A DNA stretch of 29,118 nucleotides from an uncultured Clostridia bacterium (lineage in GTDB: Bacteria; Bacillota; Clostridia; TANB77; CAG-508). The stretch lies in the NCBI GenBank assembly GCA_934130355.1, contig CAKOXV010000017.1, forward strand, positions 1 through 29,118, in the 5' to 3' direction. A model generated the notes under the pieces. It was not told the origin of the DNA. It did not search any database and saw nothing but the letters and a program-made list of their open reading frames with translations. Below are positions 7,681-16,102 of the stretch, one piece after another; position 1 is the stretch's first letter, and each line of letters begins with the position of its first letter. Position numbers and translations under genes: made by a program.

Positions 7681-9270
7681 ATGACATATTGGGGAATGAA
7701 ATTTTTAGGAATCTTTTTACCACTAACGATTATTATTTACAATTTATTACCACAAAAACATAGATGGAAACTTTTATTAGGAGCAAGTTATTTGTTTTTC
7801 TGGTCAATTAGTGGAAAATTATTAGCATATCTAATTTTCACAACAGTTTGTATGCATGATTTTGGGTTATGGTTTTCAGCAATACAGAGTGAAAGAGATG
7901 AAATATTAAAAAATACAGAAAGAGAAAAAAGAAAACAAATAAAAGAAGAGACAAAAAAGAAACAAAGAAAAGCAATGCTATTAGCGGCATTAAGCCAAGT
8001 AGCAATATTAGTTATAGTAAAATATTCTACTTTTTTTGGAACTAATTTAAATAGTTTATTAAAATTATTAAATATTCCAATACAATTTAAAGTATATACA
8101 TTTTTAATTCCAATAGGAATTTCTTTCTACACATTACAAGCAGTTTCTTATATTGTTGATGTATATAAAGAAAAGATAAAAGCAGAAAGAAGTTTTGGAA
8201 AATTAGCATTATATATGAGTTTCTTCCCTCAAATAATGGAAGGACCAATAAGCAGATATTCAGAAATTGCAGATCAATTGTGGAAGTGCGAAAAAGTAAC
8301 ATATCATTCATTAACTTATGGCTTACAAAGAATGTTATTTGGGTTAATGAAGAAAATGGTAATTGCAGATAGAGTTAATCTATTCATCATAAAAGTATTT
8401 AATGATTATATGTGTTATGATGGCGGAATAGTAGCAATTGGAATGATATTATATACATTACAATTATATATGGACTTTTCAGGAACAATGGATATAGCAC
8501 TTGGAGTAGCAGAAATTTTTGGAGTAAAATTGCCAGAAAACTTTAGACAACCATTTTTCTCAAAAACAATTTCAGAATTTTGGACAAGATGGCATATTAC
8601 ACTTGGAGCATGGTTTAGAGATTACATATTTTACCCAGTATCATTAACTGATAAATGTAAAAAATTAACCACAAAACTTAGAAAGAAAATTGGAAATTTC
8701 TATGGACCATTAGTTGCAAGTACAATTGCACTATTTTGTGTATGGTTATGTAATGGGATTTGGCATGGTTCAGCTTGGAATTACATATTTTTCGGAATGT
8801 ACCATTTTGTATTAATATTAATAGGAAGAATAATCGAACCACTTGTAAAGAAAGTAAATAGTAAATTGCATATTAATAGCAATAACTTTATATACAAAGC
8901 TTTACAGATAATAAGAACAACTATATTGGTATTTATAGGTGAATTATTTTTTAGAGCAAATGGATTAAGAGCAGGAATGGAAATGTTTAAAGAAATGATT
9001 ACAAACTTCTCCTTTGAATTAGTAAAAAATGGAAAATTATTTAAACTAGGAATGGATAAAGCTGATTATATAATAGTTGGAATTACTGTAATTCTTATAT
9101 TTGTAATAAGCATACTTAAAGAAAAGAAGATAAATATAAGAGAAAGCATTGAGAAGAAAAATATAGTAATTAGATGGACTTTATATTATGCTTTAATAAT
9201 TATGATAGTTATATTTGGAGCCTATGGAGAGGCTTATCTTCCAGTGGACCCAATGTATGCACAGTTTTAG
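7681..9270 (+). CDS. dltB: MBOAT membrane acyltransferase, AlgI/DltB type
   Basis: A 529-aa polytopic membrane protein of the MBOAT superfamily. Signature residues are in SFFPQIMEGPISRYSE, the first His in F-W-T-R-W-H (His305) and the second in G-I-W-H-G-S-A-W (His362), the pair that lines the acyl-transfer tunnel. It is expected to take the aminoacyl group from the carrier protein on the cytosolic side and pass it outward. It is longer than Bacillus DltB (about 395 aa), and its signatures (WFRDYIFYPVSL, WHGSAWNYIFFGMYH) look closer to AlgI-type O-acyltransferases. A lysine/glutamate-rich cytosolic loop lies at about 65-100. Position next to carrier and SGNH genes supports the DltB role; the symbol is given on context. 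Confidence 0.8.
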   Translation: MTYWGMKFLGIFLPLTIIIYNLLPQKHRWKLLLGASYLFFWSISGKLLAYLIFTTVCMHDFGLWFSAIQSERDEILKNTEREKRKQIKEETKKKQRKAMLLAALSQVAILVIVKYSTFFGTNLNSLLKLLNIPIQFKVYTFLIPIGISFYTLQAVSYIVDVYKEKIKAERSFGKLALYMSFFPQIMEGPISRYSEIADQLWKCEKVTYHSLTYGLQRMLFGLMKKMVIADRVNLFIIKVFNDYMCYDGGIVAIGMILYTLQLYMDFSGTMDIALGVAEIFGVKLPENFRQPFFSKTISEFWTRWHITLGAWFRDYIFYPVSLTDKCKKLTTKLRKKIGNFYGPLVASTIALFCVWLCNGIWHGSAWNYIFFGMYHFVLILIGRIIEPLVKKVNSKLHINSNNFIYKALQIIRTTILVFIGELFFRANGLRAGMEMFKEMITNFSFELVKNGKLFKLGMDKADYIIVGITVILIFVISILKEKKINIRESIEKKNIVIRWTLYYALIIMIVIFGAYGEAYLPVDPMYAQF

Positions 9271-9282
9271 GAGGAAAACAAG

Positions 9283-10233
9283 ATGAAAGAGAAAGTTTTA
9301 AAAGTAATTGCCTTTTTTGCAATCCTAGCTTTAATATTAGGCGTACTTACATTTATATTTATTCCTAAAAATAATACTGAAAAAGCTGGAATGTATAATG
9401 TAGAAGCTAACGGAATATTAGGAGAAAGAAAAGATACAATAGATATAGTAGTTGTCGGAAACAGTGAATCATTTACATCTATTATTCCAATGAAAATATG
9501 GAAAGATTGTGGTTACACTACTTATTTATGTGGAACTGCATCACAAACTACAGCAAAAGCAGTAAAAATGGCTTATAGAGCAACAAAAGATCAAAAACCA
9601 AAATTAATGATTTTTGAAACTGATGCAATATTTTGTGAAAAACCAGTAACAGAAGCTATAGAAAAAGTGATTGAATATAACTTTCCATTAATTGAATATC
9701 ATGATAGATGGAAAAATTTAAATTCACAAGATTTCTATAAAAGGCGTAAACACACTTGGACTGATTATATGAAAGGATATGATTATTCTAATGCAACAGC
9801 TGGAATAGATGACAGCAATTACATGACTTATTCTGAAGAAAAACAACCTATAACAAAAATAAATAAGTTATGTGTAAAAATATTGAAAGAATATTGCAAG
9901 AAAAATAATATTCAGTTTTTGTTGCTTAGTACACCTAATTTAAAAAACTGGGATTATAAAAAACATAATGCTGTAAAAGAATTTGCAGATCAAGAGCAAA
10001 TAGAATTTATCGATTTAAATGTATTACAAGATGAAGTAGACATTGATTGGAATCTAGACACAAAAGATACTGGAAATCATTTAAATTATTATGGAGCTTT
10101 AAAAGTAACAGAATATTTAGAAGAATATTTAAAAAATAAAAATATTTTTGAAGATCATAGAGAAGATGAAAAGTATGAAAAGTGGAATAAAGCTTTGAAA
10201 AGGTATGAAGAAAGAATAAAAAATAAGGAATAA
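9283..10233 (+). CDS. dltD: Membrane-anchored SGNH-type protein, DltD-like
   Basis: A 316-aa protein with an N-terminal membrane anchor (hydrophobic 6-29) and an outward-facing domain of SGNH-hydrolase type. Ser61 in V-V-G-N-S-E-S is the likely nucleophile and His266 in T-G-N-H-L-N-Y-Y-G the likely block V His; LLLSTPN is a further conserved strand. DltD and AlgX/AlgJ-type partners work with MBOAT proteins in the final transfer to teichoic acid or polysaccharide. The sequence is closer in feel to generic SGNH partners of MBOAT genes than to Bacillus DltD (about 390 aa). The C-terminus is highly charged. AGGAGG overlaps the MBOAT stop codon, 8 nt before this ATG, so it is co-translated with it. 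Confidence 0.72.
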   Translation: MKEKVLKVIAFFAILALILGVLTFIFIPKNNTEKAGMYNVEANGILGERKDTIDIVVVGNSESFTSIIPMKIWKDCGYTTYLCGTASQTTAKAVKMAYRATKDQKPKLMIFETDAIFCEKPVTEAIEKVIEYNFPLIEYHDRWKNLNSQDFYKRRKHTWTDYMKGYDYSNATAGIDDSNYMTYSEEKQPITKINKLCVKILKEYCKKNNIQFLLLSTPNLKNWDYKKHNAVKEFADQEQIEFIDLNVLQDEVDIDWNLDTKDTGNHLNYYGALKVTEYLEEYLKNKNIFEDHREDEKYEKWNKALKRYEERIKNKE

Positions 10234-10262
10234 AACACTTAGTAGAAAAAGAGGAAATTAAC

Positions 10263-10826
10263 ATGTCAGATAAATTAAAGAAGATTAAAGAAAATAAGAT
10301 ACTAAAGACAATAGGAAATATTTTATATACTATAATGTTTATAATTGTTGTTTTAATGCTTGCAATTATAGTAGTACAAAAATTAACAAATAATGATATT
10401 ACTATTGGGGGAATTAGAATATTTTCAGTTGCAACAGGGAGTATGGTACCTGTTTATAATGTTGGAGATGTTTTAGTTTCTAAAGAAATTGAACCAGAAA
10501 AAATAAAAGTTGGTGATGATATTGTTTATCAAGGTAAGGAAAGTTCTTATAGTGGTAAAGTTATAACACATAGAGTAATTTCAATTGAAAAGCAAGAAAA
10601 TGGAGATTATAAAATAATTACAAAAGGAATTGCAAATAATCAGCAAGACCCTGAGATTTCTCAAAAACAAGTATATGGAAAAGTAATATACAAGATACAT
10701 ATATTAGGATTTTTGACTAGATTAACTCAAAACATGTATGCATTTTATTTTATAATTTTTATTGCTATTGCTATATTTATTTATAAAAATGTGAAAAATA
10801 TTATAAATATGAAAGAAGTAGAATAA
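10263..10826 (+). CDS. Signal peptidase I, SipW/ER type
   Basis: A 187-aa membrane protein with a transmembrane helix at about 19-42 and another near 157-175. The catalytic Ser60 lies in A-T-G-S-M-V-P, followed by the GDVLV box, and His103 in I-T-H-R-V-I replaces the Lys of ordinary bacterial signal peptidases. This Ser-His arrangement and the GIANNQQDP box are those of the SipW/archaeal/ER branch. Such enzymes cut signal peptides outside the membrane; Bacillus SipW processes the matrix protein TasA. No TasA-like substrate is encoded nearby. It follows the SGNH gene by 29 bp and may share its transcript; GAGGAA precedes the ATG. The family call is firm, the substrate open. Confidence 0.88.
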   Translation: MSDKLKKIKENKILKTIGNILYTIMFIIVVLMLAIIVVQKLTNNDITIGGIRIFSVATGSMVPVYNVGDVLVSKEIEPEKIKVGDDIVYQGKESSYSGKVITHRVISIEKQENGDYKIITKGIANNQQDPEISQKQVYGKVIYKIHILGFLTRLTQNMYAFYFIIFIAIAIFIYKNVKNIINMKEVE

Positions 10827-10869
10827 AATCGCCTTCAACTAGATTTGTGCCTTAAGAAAGGAATGAAGA

Positions 10870-13563
10870 GTGAGCATGAACAAATTAATTTTAATAGACG
10901 GAAATAGTATAATGAATAGAGCATTTTATGGAATAATGGGAAGTAAAATGTTGACAACAAAAGATGGAAAATATACGAATGCTATATATGGATTTTTAGC
11001 GATATTATTCAAAATAATGGAAGATATTGACCCACAATATATAGCTGTGGCATTTGATTTAAAAGGTCCAACAGAAAGACATAAAATGTTTGAAGGCTAT
11101 AAAGCTAACCGTCACGGAATGCCAGATGAACTTGCCGAACAAATGCCTATAATTAAAGATGTTTTAAGAGCAATGAATATTGAAATAATTGAAAAACAAG
11201 GGTATGAGGGTGATGACATTTTAGGAACTCTTGCAAAATTTGGAGAAAAGCAAGGTCTAGAAGTTACAATTCTTTCTGGAGATAGAGATACATTTCAACT
11301 TGCAAGTGATAAAATAACTATAAGAATTCCAAGAACTAAAGCAGGAAAAACAGAAACAGAAAATTATGACAGAGCTAAAATTCTAGAAGAATATGGATTA
11401 GAGCCAGAGCAATTAATAGAAGTAAAAGCTCTTCAAGGGGATACTTCTGATAACATTCCTGGAGTTCCTGGAATAGGACCTAAAACAGCAATTACACTAA
11501 TTCAAAAATATGGTACAGTTGAAAATCTATATAATAAAATAGAAAAAGGCGAAGATGACTTAAAGGGAAAACAAAAAGAAAATATAGTGAACAATAAGGA
11601 TATGGCAGAGTTATCAAGAAAGCTTGGAGAGATTAATATAAACGTTCCATTAGAAGAAACATTAGAACAACTAAAAGTAGAAGAATGGAACAAATCTAGA
11701 GTACTAGAATTATTTGAAGAATTAAGGTTTAATAGATATATAGAAAGATTTAAATTAAAAGATGAAGAAATAAAATCAGATAGTAATGACATTTCTGATT
11801 TGGAAATAATAGAAACTCAAAAGATTCCAGAACTTGAGGATAACAAGCTATATTATTATTTGGAGACAAAAGAAGACTTAAAACCAGAAAATATCATAAA
11901 AGAAGAGATAGTTGGAATAAGCATATATTTAAAAAATAAAATTTATTATATAACAAAAAATGAAGATTTTATTACTCAATTAAAAAATATATTTGAAAAT
12001 GAAAATATCTCAAAATATGGATATGATATGGCTAAAGATTATATTTTACTAAAGCAAATAGGAATTACTATGCAAAACATAGCTTATGATGCTAAAGTTG
12101 CTACTTATATTTTAGATCCAACAAGTAAATATACAATGAATGTAATTGCAAGAGATTATTTGGGTGTAGACAATGAGGAATATTTGAAAGAAAAAGATAC
12201 AAACCAAGGTCAAACATCTTTATTTGATGATAATTCAACAGATTCAAAACAAAGTGAATTGAAAAAAGCAGAATGTTGTTTATATGCAAAAGAAATTTAT
12301 GAATTATCTGAAGTAACAATGAAAAAACTTGAAGAAATAAATGCGGTATCTTTATTTGAAAATATAGATATGCCTACTGTAGAAGTTCTTGCACAAATGC
12401 AATGGAATGGAATGTATTTAGATGCAAATGAGCTAGAAAAATACGGAAAAGAATTGACTGAAAAAATAGATGTACTAACTAAAGAAATATATGAACTATG
12501 TGGAGAAGAATTTAATATAAATTCAACAAAGCAATTAGGAGAAATTTTATTTGAAAAACTAAAATTAACAGTTGTAAAGAAGACAAAAAGTGGATATTCC
12601 ACAGATGTAGATGTTCTTGAAAAATTAAGAGATGAACATCCTGTTATAGAAAGATTATTAGAATATAGGCAATTAACAAAACTTAATTCGACTTATGTAG
12701 AAGGAATGAAACCTTATATAAATCCCAAAACTAATAGAATACATTCATTTTTCCATCAAACAATTACAGCGACTGGAAGAATAAGTTCAACAGAACCAAA
12801 CCTTCAAAATATTCCAACAAGATTTGAACTTGGAAAACATTTAAGAAAAGTATTTAAACCAGCAGAAGGATGTTTATATATAGATGCAGATTATTCACAA
12901 ATTGAGCTAAGAGTTTTAGCACATATTTCAGGTGATGAGAATATGTGTCATGCTTTTATGAATGGAGAGGACATTCATAAGCAAGCAGCTTCAAAAGTAT
13001 TTAATACACCAATTGATGAAGTAACAAAAGAACAAAGAAGTAATGCTAAAGCAGTAAACTTTGGAATAGTTTATGGAATAAGTGATTTTGGATTAGGTGA
13101 ACAATTGCATATTTCAAGAAAAAAGGCTAAACAGTATATTGAACAATATTTAGAGGAGTATTCAGGAATCAAAAAGTTTATGACAGATATAGTGGAAAAG
13201 GCAAAAGAAACAGGATATGTAGAAACTCAATTTAATAGAAGAAGATATATCCCTGAATTAAAATCAAATAATTATATGGTACGTCAATTTGGACAAAGAG
13301 TTGCAATGAATACGCCAATTCAAGGAACTGCAGCAGATATTATGAAAATTGCAATGAAAAATGTTTTAAAAGAATTAAAAACAAGAAACATGAAAACTAA
13401 AATTGTGCTTCAAGTACATGATGAAATGATGTTAGAAGCACCTCTTGAGGAAGTTGATGAAGTAAAAGATTTACTTCAAAAATGTATGGAAAATGCATGT
13501 AAATTAAATGTGCCACTTATTGCTGAAGTTTCTGAAGCAACAAATTGGTATGATTGCAAATAA
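10870..13563 (+). CDS. polA: DNA polymerase I
   Basis: An 897-aa family A polymerase for Okazaki fragment maturation and repair. Order: 5'-3' exonuclease (1 to about 290, with SGDRDTFQL and a helix-hairpin-helix IPGVPGIGPKTA), a 3'-5' exonuclease-like domain (about 300-480), then the polymerase. Motif A is DADYSQIELR (672-681), motif B RSNAKAVNFGIVYG, motif C Q-V-H-D-E-M (848-853). The proofreading domain starts YYLETKEDLK and lacks the D-x-E metal ligands, so proofreading is probably inactive, as in Bacillus Pol I. Start GTG 10870 follows AAAGGA by 7 nt; ATG 10876 is the alternative. In many Clostridia coaE follows polA, but here the transglycosylase gene follows directly. Confidence 0.97.
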   Translation: MSMNKLILIDGNSIMNRAFYGIMGSKMLTTKDGKYTNAIYGFLAILFKIMEDIDPQYIAVAFDLKGPTERHKMFEGYKANRHGMPDELAEQMPIIKDVLRAMNIEIIEKQGYEGDDILGTLAKFGEKQGLEVTILSGDRDTFQLASDKITIRIPRTKAGKTETENYDRAKILEEYGLEPEQLIEVKALQGDTSDNIPGVPGIGPKTAITLIQKYGTVENLYNKIEKGEDDLKGKQKENIVNNKDMAELSRKLGEININVPLEETLEQLKVEEWNKSRVLELFEELRFNRYIERFKLKDEEIKSDSNDISDLEIIETQKIPELEDNKLYYYLETKEDLKPENIIKEEIVGISIYLKNKIYYITKNEDFITQLKNIFENENISKYGYDMAKDYILLKQIGITMQNIAYDAKVATYILDPTSKYTMNVIARDYLGVDNEEYLKEKDTNQGQTSLFDDNSTDSKQSELKKAECCLYAKEIYELSEVTMKKLEEINAVSLFENIDMPTVEVLAQMQWNGMYLDANELEKYGKELTEKIDVLTKEIYELCGEEFNINSTKQLGEILFEKLKLTVVKKTKSGYSTDVDVLEKLRDEHPVIERLLEYRQLTKLNSTYVEGMKPYINPKTNRIHSFFHQTITATGRISSTEPNLQNIPTRFELGKHLRKVFKPAEGCLYIDADYSQIELRVLAHISGDENMCHAFMNGEDIHKQAASKVFNTPIDEVTKEQRSNAKAVNFGIVYGISDFGLGEQLHISRKKAKQYIEQYLEEYSGIKKFMTDIVEKAKETGYVETQFNRRRYIPELKSNNYMVRQFGQRVAMNTPIQGTAADIMKIAMKNVLKELKTRNMKTKIVLQVHDEMMLEAPLEEVDEVKDLLQKCMENACKLNVPLIAEVSEATNWYDCK

Positions 13564-13575
13564 GGAGAGAAAGAT

Positions 13576-14112
13576 TTGTCAAAAATTAAAATTAGCATAA
13601 TTGTAACGATTTTATTAATTATAGTTTTAATATGTTTGAATAAACAAATACTGAAATTGTCATATAAGAAGGAATATTCAGAATATGTTACTAAATATTC
13701 GCAACAATATAACGTGGATGAAAATTTGGTTTATGCATTAATAAAAGCTGAGAGTAATTTTAAGGCTGATGCAGTATCAAATAAGGGAGCACAAGGTCTT
13801 ATGCAATTAATGTTTTCTACTGCTAAAGATGTTGCAAAAAAGAGTGGGATAGAACTTACTGAAGAAAATATTTTGGACCCAGAGATAAATATTAATATTG
13901 GAACAAAGTATTTAGCTACATTACTGGAAAAATATAAGTGTGTAGAGGTAGCTATTGCAGCATATAATGCAGGTAGTGGAAATATAGATAAATGGATTTC
14001 AAATGGAACTATAAAAGCAGATGGTTCTGATATTGAAAATATTCCTTTTAAAGAAACAAATACTTATGTTAGAAAAATAATGAAAGCATTTAAAATTTAT
14101 TCTGCAAAATAA
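13576..14112 (+). CDS. Membrane-anchored lytic transglycosylase (SLT domain)
   Basis: A 178-aa protein: hydrophobic N-terminal anchor (5-22), then a soluble lytic transglycosylase domain that cleaves the MurNAc-GlcNAc bond of peptidoglycan outside the cell. The catalytic Glu59 is in I-K-A-E-S-N-F; GAQGLMQLM, IAAYNAGSGNIDKWI and the terminal ETNTYVRKIMKAF complete the fold. Size and anchor match the YjbJ-like enzymes often found near polA in Clostridia. The start is TTG 13576, 7 nt after AAGGAGA and 12 bp beyond polA, so it is co-transcribed. It is the last gene of the long same-strand run and faces guaA across a strong hairpin. Confidence 0.9.
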   Translation: MSKIKISIIVTILLIIVLICLNKQILKLSYKKEYSEYVTKYSQQYNVDENLVYALIKAESNFKADAVSNKGAQGLMQLMFSTAKDVAKKSGIELTEENILDPEININIGTKYLATLLEKYKCVEVAIAAYNAGSGNIDKWISNGTIKADGSDIENIPFKETNTYVRKIMKAFKIYSAK

Positions 14113-14117
14113 ATTGG

Positions 14118-14166
14118 GGAAAATTGGGGACGTACCTTTGTAAAAAAGGTATGTCCCCAATTTTCC
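14118..14166. terminator. REP-like palindrome acting as bidirectional terminator
   Basis: A 22-bp stem (14118-14139 with 14145-14166, one G-U pair) with a 5-nt loop separates the convergent transglycosylase and guaA genes. Its core GGGGACGTACC and the CCTTTGTAAAAAAG loop segment are shared with the palindrome at 16103-16188, so it belongs to a repeat family rather than being a unique terminator. Confidence 0.7.
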
Positions 14167-14169
14167 ACT

Positions 14170-15708
14170 TTATTCCCATTCAATTGTTGCTGGTGGCTTA
14201 GAAGTAATATCATAAACTACTCTATTAACATGTTTTACTTCATTAACAATTCTACTAGAAACTTTTTCTAAAACTTCATAAGGAATTTTACTCCAAACAC
14301 CAGTCATGAAGTCTGTAGTTTCAACAGCACGAAGTGCAACAGTATAATCATAAGTACGTTCATCTCCCATAACACCAACTGATTTTAAATTTGTTAAAAC
14401 AGCAAAATATTGATTTATATTTCTATGTAATCCTGCTTTTGCAATTTCTTCTCTAAAAATACTATCAGCATCTTTTAATATAGTTAATTTATCATCAGTA
14501 ATATCTCCAATTACTCTTATTGCTAGTCCTGGACCAGGAAATGGTTGTCTATAAACAAGATTTTCTGGAATTCCAAGTTCTAAACCTGTTTTACGAACTT
14601 CATCTTTAAATAAGCTTCTTAAAGGTTCAATAATTTCTTTGAAATCAACGTAATCTGGAAGTCCACCAACATTATGATGACTTTTTATAACAGCACTTTT
14701 TCCAAGTCCACTTTCTATAACATCAGGGTATATAGTTCCTTGAACCAAGAAATCAACTGCGCCAATTTTCTTTGCTTCAGCTTCAAAAACTCTAATGAAT
14801 TCTTCACCTATAATTTTTCTTTTTGTTTCAGGATCTGTAACTCCTGCAAGTTTTTCTAAAAATCTATCTTTTGCATTAACTCTAATAAAGTTTAAGTCAT
14901 AATTTTTAGTGAAAATTTCTTCAACTTCGTCACCTTCATTTTTTCTAAGCAGTCCATGATCAACGAAAATACATGTTAAATTTTTACCAATTGCTTTACT
15001 TAAAAGAACAGCAGCGACTGAAGAATCAACTCCTCCTGAAAGAGCACATAAAGCTTTTTTATCTCCAATTTTTTCTTTTAAAGATTTTATTGAATCTTCT
15101 ACAAATGAAGACATAACCCAGTCACCAGAACATTTACAAATGTTATATAAAAAGTTTCTAATTACTTGTGTTCCATTTACAGAATTATTAACTTCTGGAT
15201 GGAATTGAATTCCATATAAATTTTTTTCTACATTTTCCATTGCAGCATTTGGACATACTGGTGTAAATCCAATTTTTTTAAAACCTTCTGGAACTTCTTC
15301 AACATAGTCTGTATGACTCATTAAAAATATATTTTTGTCTCCAAAGCCTTCAAATAAAAGAGAAGAATTGTCAATTGAAACTGAAGTTTCTCCATATTCT
15401 CTTGTGCTAGCACTTTTAACTTTACCACCTAATGTATGTGCCATTAATTGCATTCCATAACAAATCCCTAAAACAGGAATTCCTAAATTAAATATTTCAG
15501 CAGAACATTTTGGAGAATTTTCACCATATACACTTGCAGGCCCACCTGTGAAAATAATTCCTTTAGGTTGTTTTTCTTTAATTTTTTCTAAAGATATATC
15601 ATAAGGTACAACTTCTGAATATACATTACATTCTCTTACTCTACGAGCAATTAGTTGATTATATTGTCCACCAAAATCTAGTATTAAAATTAGTTCTTTT
15701 GATTTCAT
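14170..15708 (-). CDS. guaA: GMP synthase (glutamine-hydrolysing)
   Basis: A 512-aa two-domain enzyme converting XMP to GMP with ATP and glutamine. The class I glutamine amidotransferase domain (about 1-190) shows Cys83 in G-I-C-Y-G-M-Q and the His170/Glu172 pair in Q-F-H-P-E-V. The ATP pyrophosphatase domain starts with the P-loop SGGVDSS (224-230), and the C-terminal dimerisation domain ends in KPPATIEWE, the typical GuaA terminus. All key residues are present. The ATG has AGGAGGA 3-4 nt upstream. The gene is alone on this strand between the palindrome and a divergent promoter. I see no convincing purine-riboswitch aptamer in its short leader. Confidence 0.97.
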   Translation of the reverse strand: MKSKELILILDFGGQYNQLIARRVRECNVYSEVVPYDISLEKIKEKQPKGIIFTGGPASVYGENSPKCSAEIFNLGIPVLGICYGMQLMAHTLGGKVKSASTREYGETSVSIDNSSLLFEGFGDKNIFLMSHTDYVEEVPEGFKKIGFTPVCPNAAMENVEKNLYGIQFHPEVNNSVNGTQVIRNFLYNICKCSGDWVMSSFVEDSIKSLKEKIGDKKALCALSGGVDSSVAAVLLSKAIGKNLTCIFVDHGLLRKNEGDEVEEIFTKNYDLNFIRVNAKDRFLEKLAGVTDPETKRKIIGEEFIRVFEAEAKKIGAVDFLVQGTIYPDVIESGLGKSAVIKSHHNVGGLPDYVDFKEIIEPLRSLFKDEVRKTGLELGIPENLVYRQPFPGPGLAIRVIGDITDDKLTILKDADSIFREEIAKAGLHRNINQYFAVLTNLKSVGVMGDERTYDYTVALRAVETTDFMTGVWSKIPYEVLEKVSSRIVNEVKHVNRVVYDITSKPPATIEWE

Positions 15709-15737
15709 ATTTCCTCCTATAAAAAATAATATACATT

Positions 15738-15766
15738 ATCTTACCACTTTTTGTCGAAAAAGTAAA
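15738..15766 (-). promoter_or_regulatory. Possible guaA promoter
   Basis: On the minus strand TTTACT (15766-15761), a 17-nt spacer and TAAGAT (15743-15738) lie about 30 bp upstream of the guaA start. The match is moderate and other hexamer pairs in this AT-rich stretch are possible. Confidence 0.35.
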
Positions 15767-15794
15767 GTAAACATAATGACAAATAAATAAAAAT

Positions 15795-15848
15795 TTGCCA
15801 AAATGATAAAAATATAGTATAATAATAATAGATACGCAGTTTAGCGTA
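15795..15848 (+). promoter_or_regulatory. Promoter and leader hairpin of the 58-aa gene
   Basis: TTGCCA (15795-15800), 17-nt spacer, TATAAT (15818-15823): a near-consensus sigma-A promoter. Just downstream, TACGC (15833-15837) and GCGTA (15844-15848) form a small hairpin at the likely 5' end of the transcript. Confidence 0.7.
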
Positions 15849-15880
15849 GAAAAAACATCAAGACTTTGGAGGATAACAAA

Positions 15881-16057
15881 ATGAAAGAATTTTTTAAGAT
15901 GATGGGTTTTGAGGATACGGAAGATTTAGTACGGAACGGAGGTTCTATGAGGACTCCGGAGGTACCGGAAATCCAGCCTCAGAATGAGCAGCATTATGAG
16001 CCGTCGCAGATCAGCGATAATGCGTATTGGATGGCGACGTTCGAAGGTGTGATTTAA
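15881..16057 (+). CDS. Small protein of unknown function, 58 aa, GC-elevated
   Basis: I do not recognise this protein. It begins MKEFFKMMGFEDTEDLV (a short amphipathic helix), has a Pro/Glu/Gln-rich middle (TPEVPEIQPQNEQH) and ends DNAYWMATFEGVI. There is no membrane segment and no Cys. ATG 15881 is chosen over the in-frame TTG 15866 because GGAGG (15868-15872) overlaps the TTG and is well placed for the ATG. Base composition (about half G+C by eye, with ACG, CCG, TCG and GCG codons) is far from the neighbours. It has its own promoter and terminator and thus looks like a complete single-gene unit. Real expression is likely, function unknown. Confidence 0.65.
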   Translation: MKEFFKMMGFEDTEDLVRNGGSMRTPEVPEIQPQNEQHYEPSQISDNAYWMATFEGVI

Positions 16058-16066
16058 TCTACGCGC

Positions 16067-16097
16067 AAGGGACACTTATATAGTGTCCCTTTCTTTT
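16067..16097 (+). terminator. Intrinsic terminator after the 58-aa gene
   Basis: Perfect 10-bp stem AAGGGACACT (16067-16076) / AGTGTCCCTT (16082-16091) with a TATAT loop, followed by a T-rich tail. Confidence 0.85.
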
Positions 16098-16102
16098 TTA
16101 TG

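Noticed and set aside
15709..15794. Purine riboswitch upstream of guaA
   Set aside because: The leader is short and AT-rich, and no three-way junction with the conserved loop sequences could be traced.
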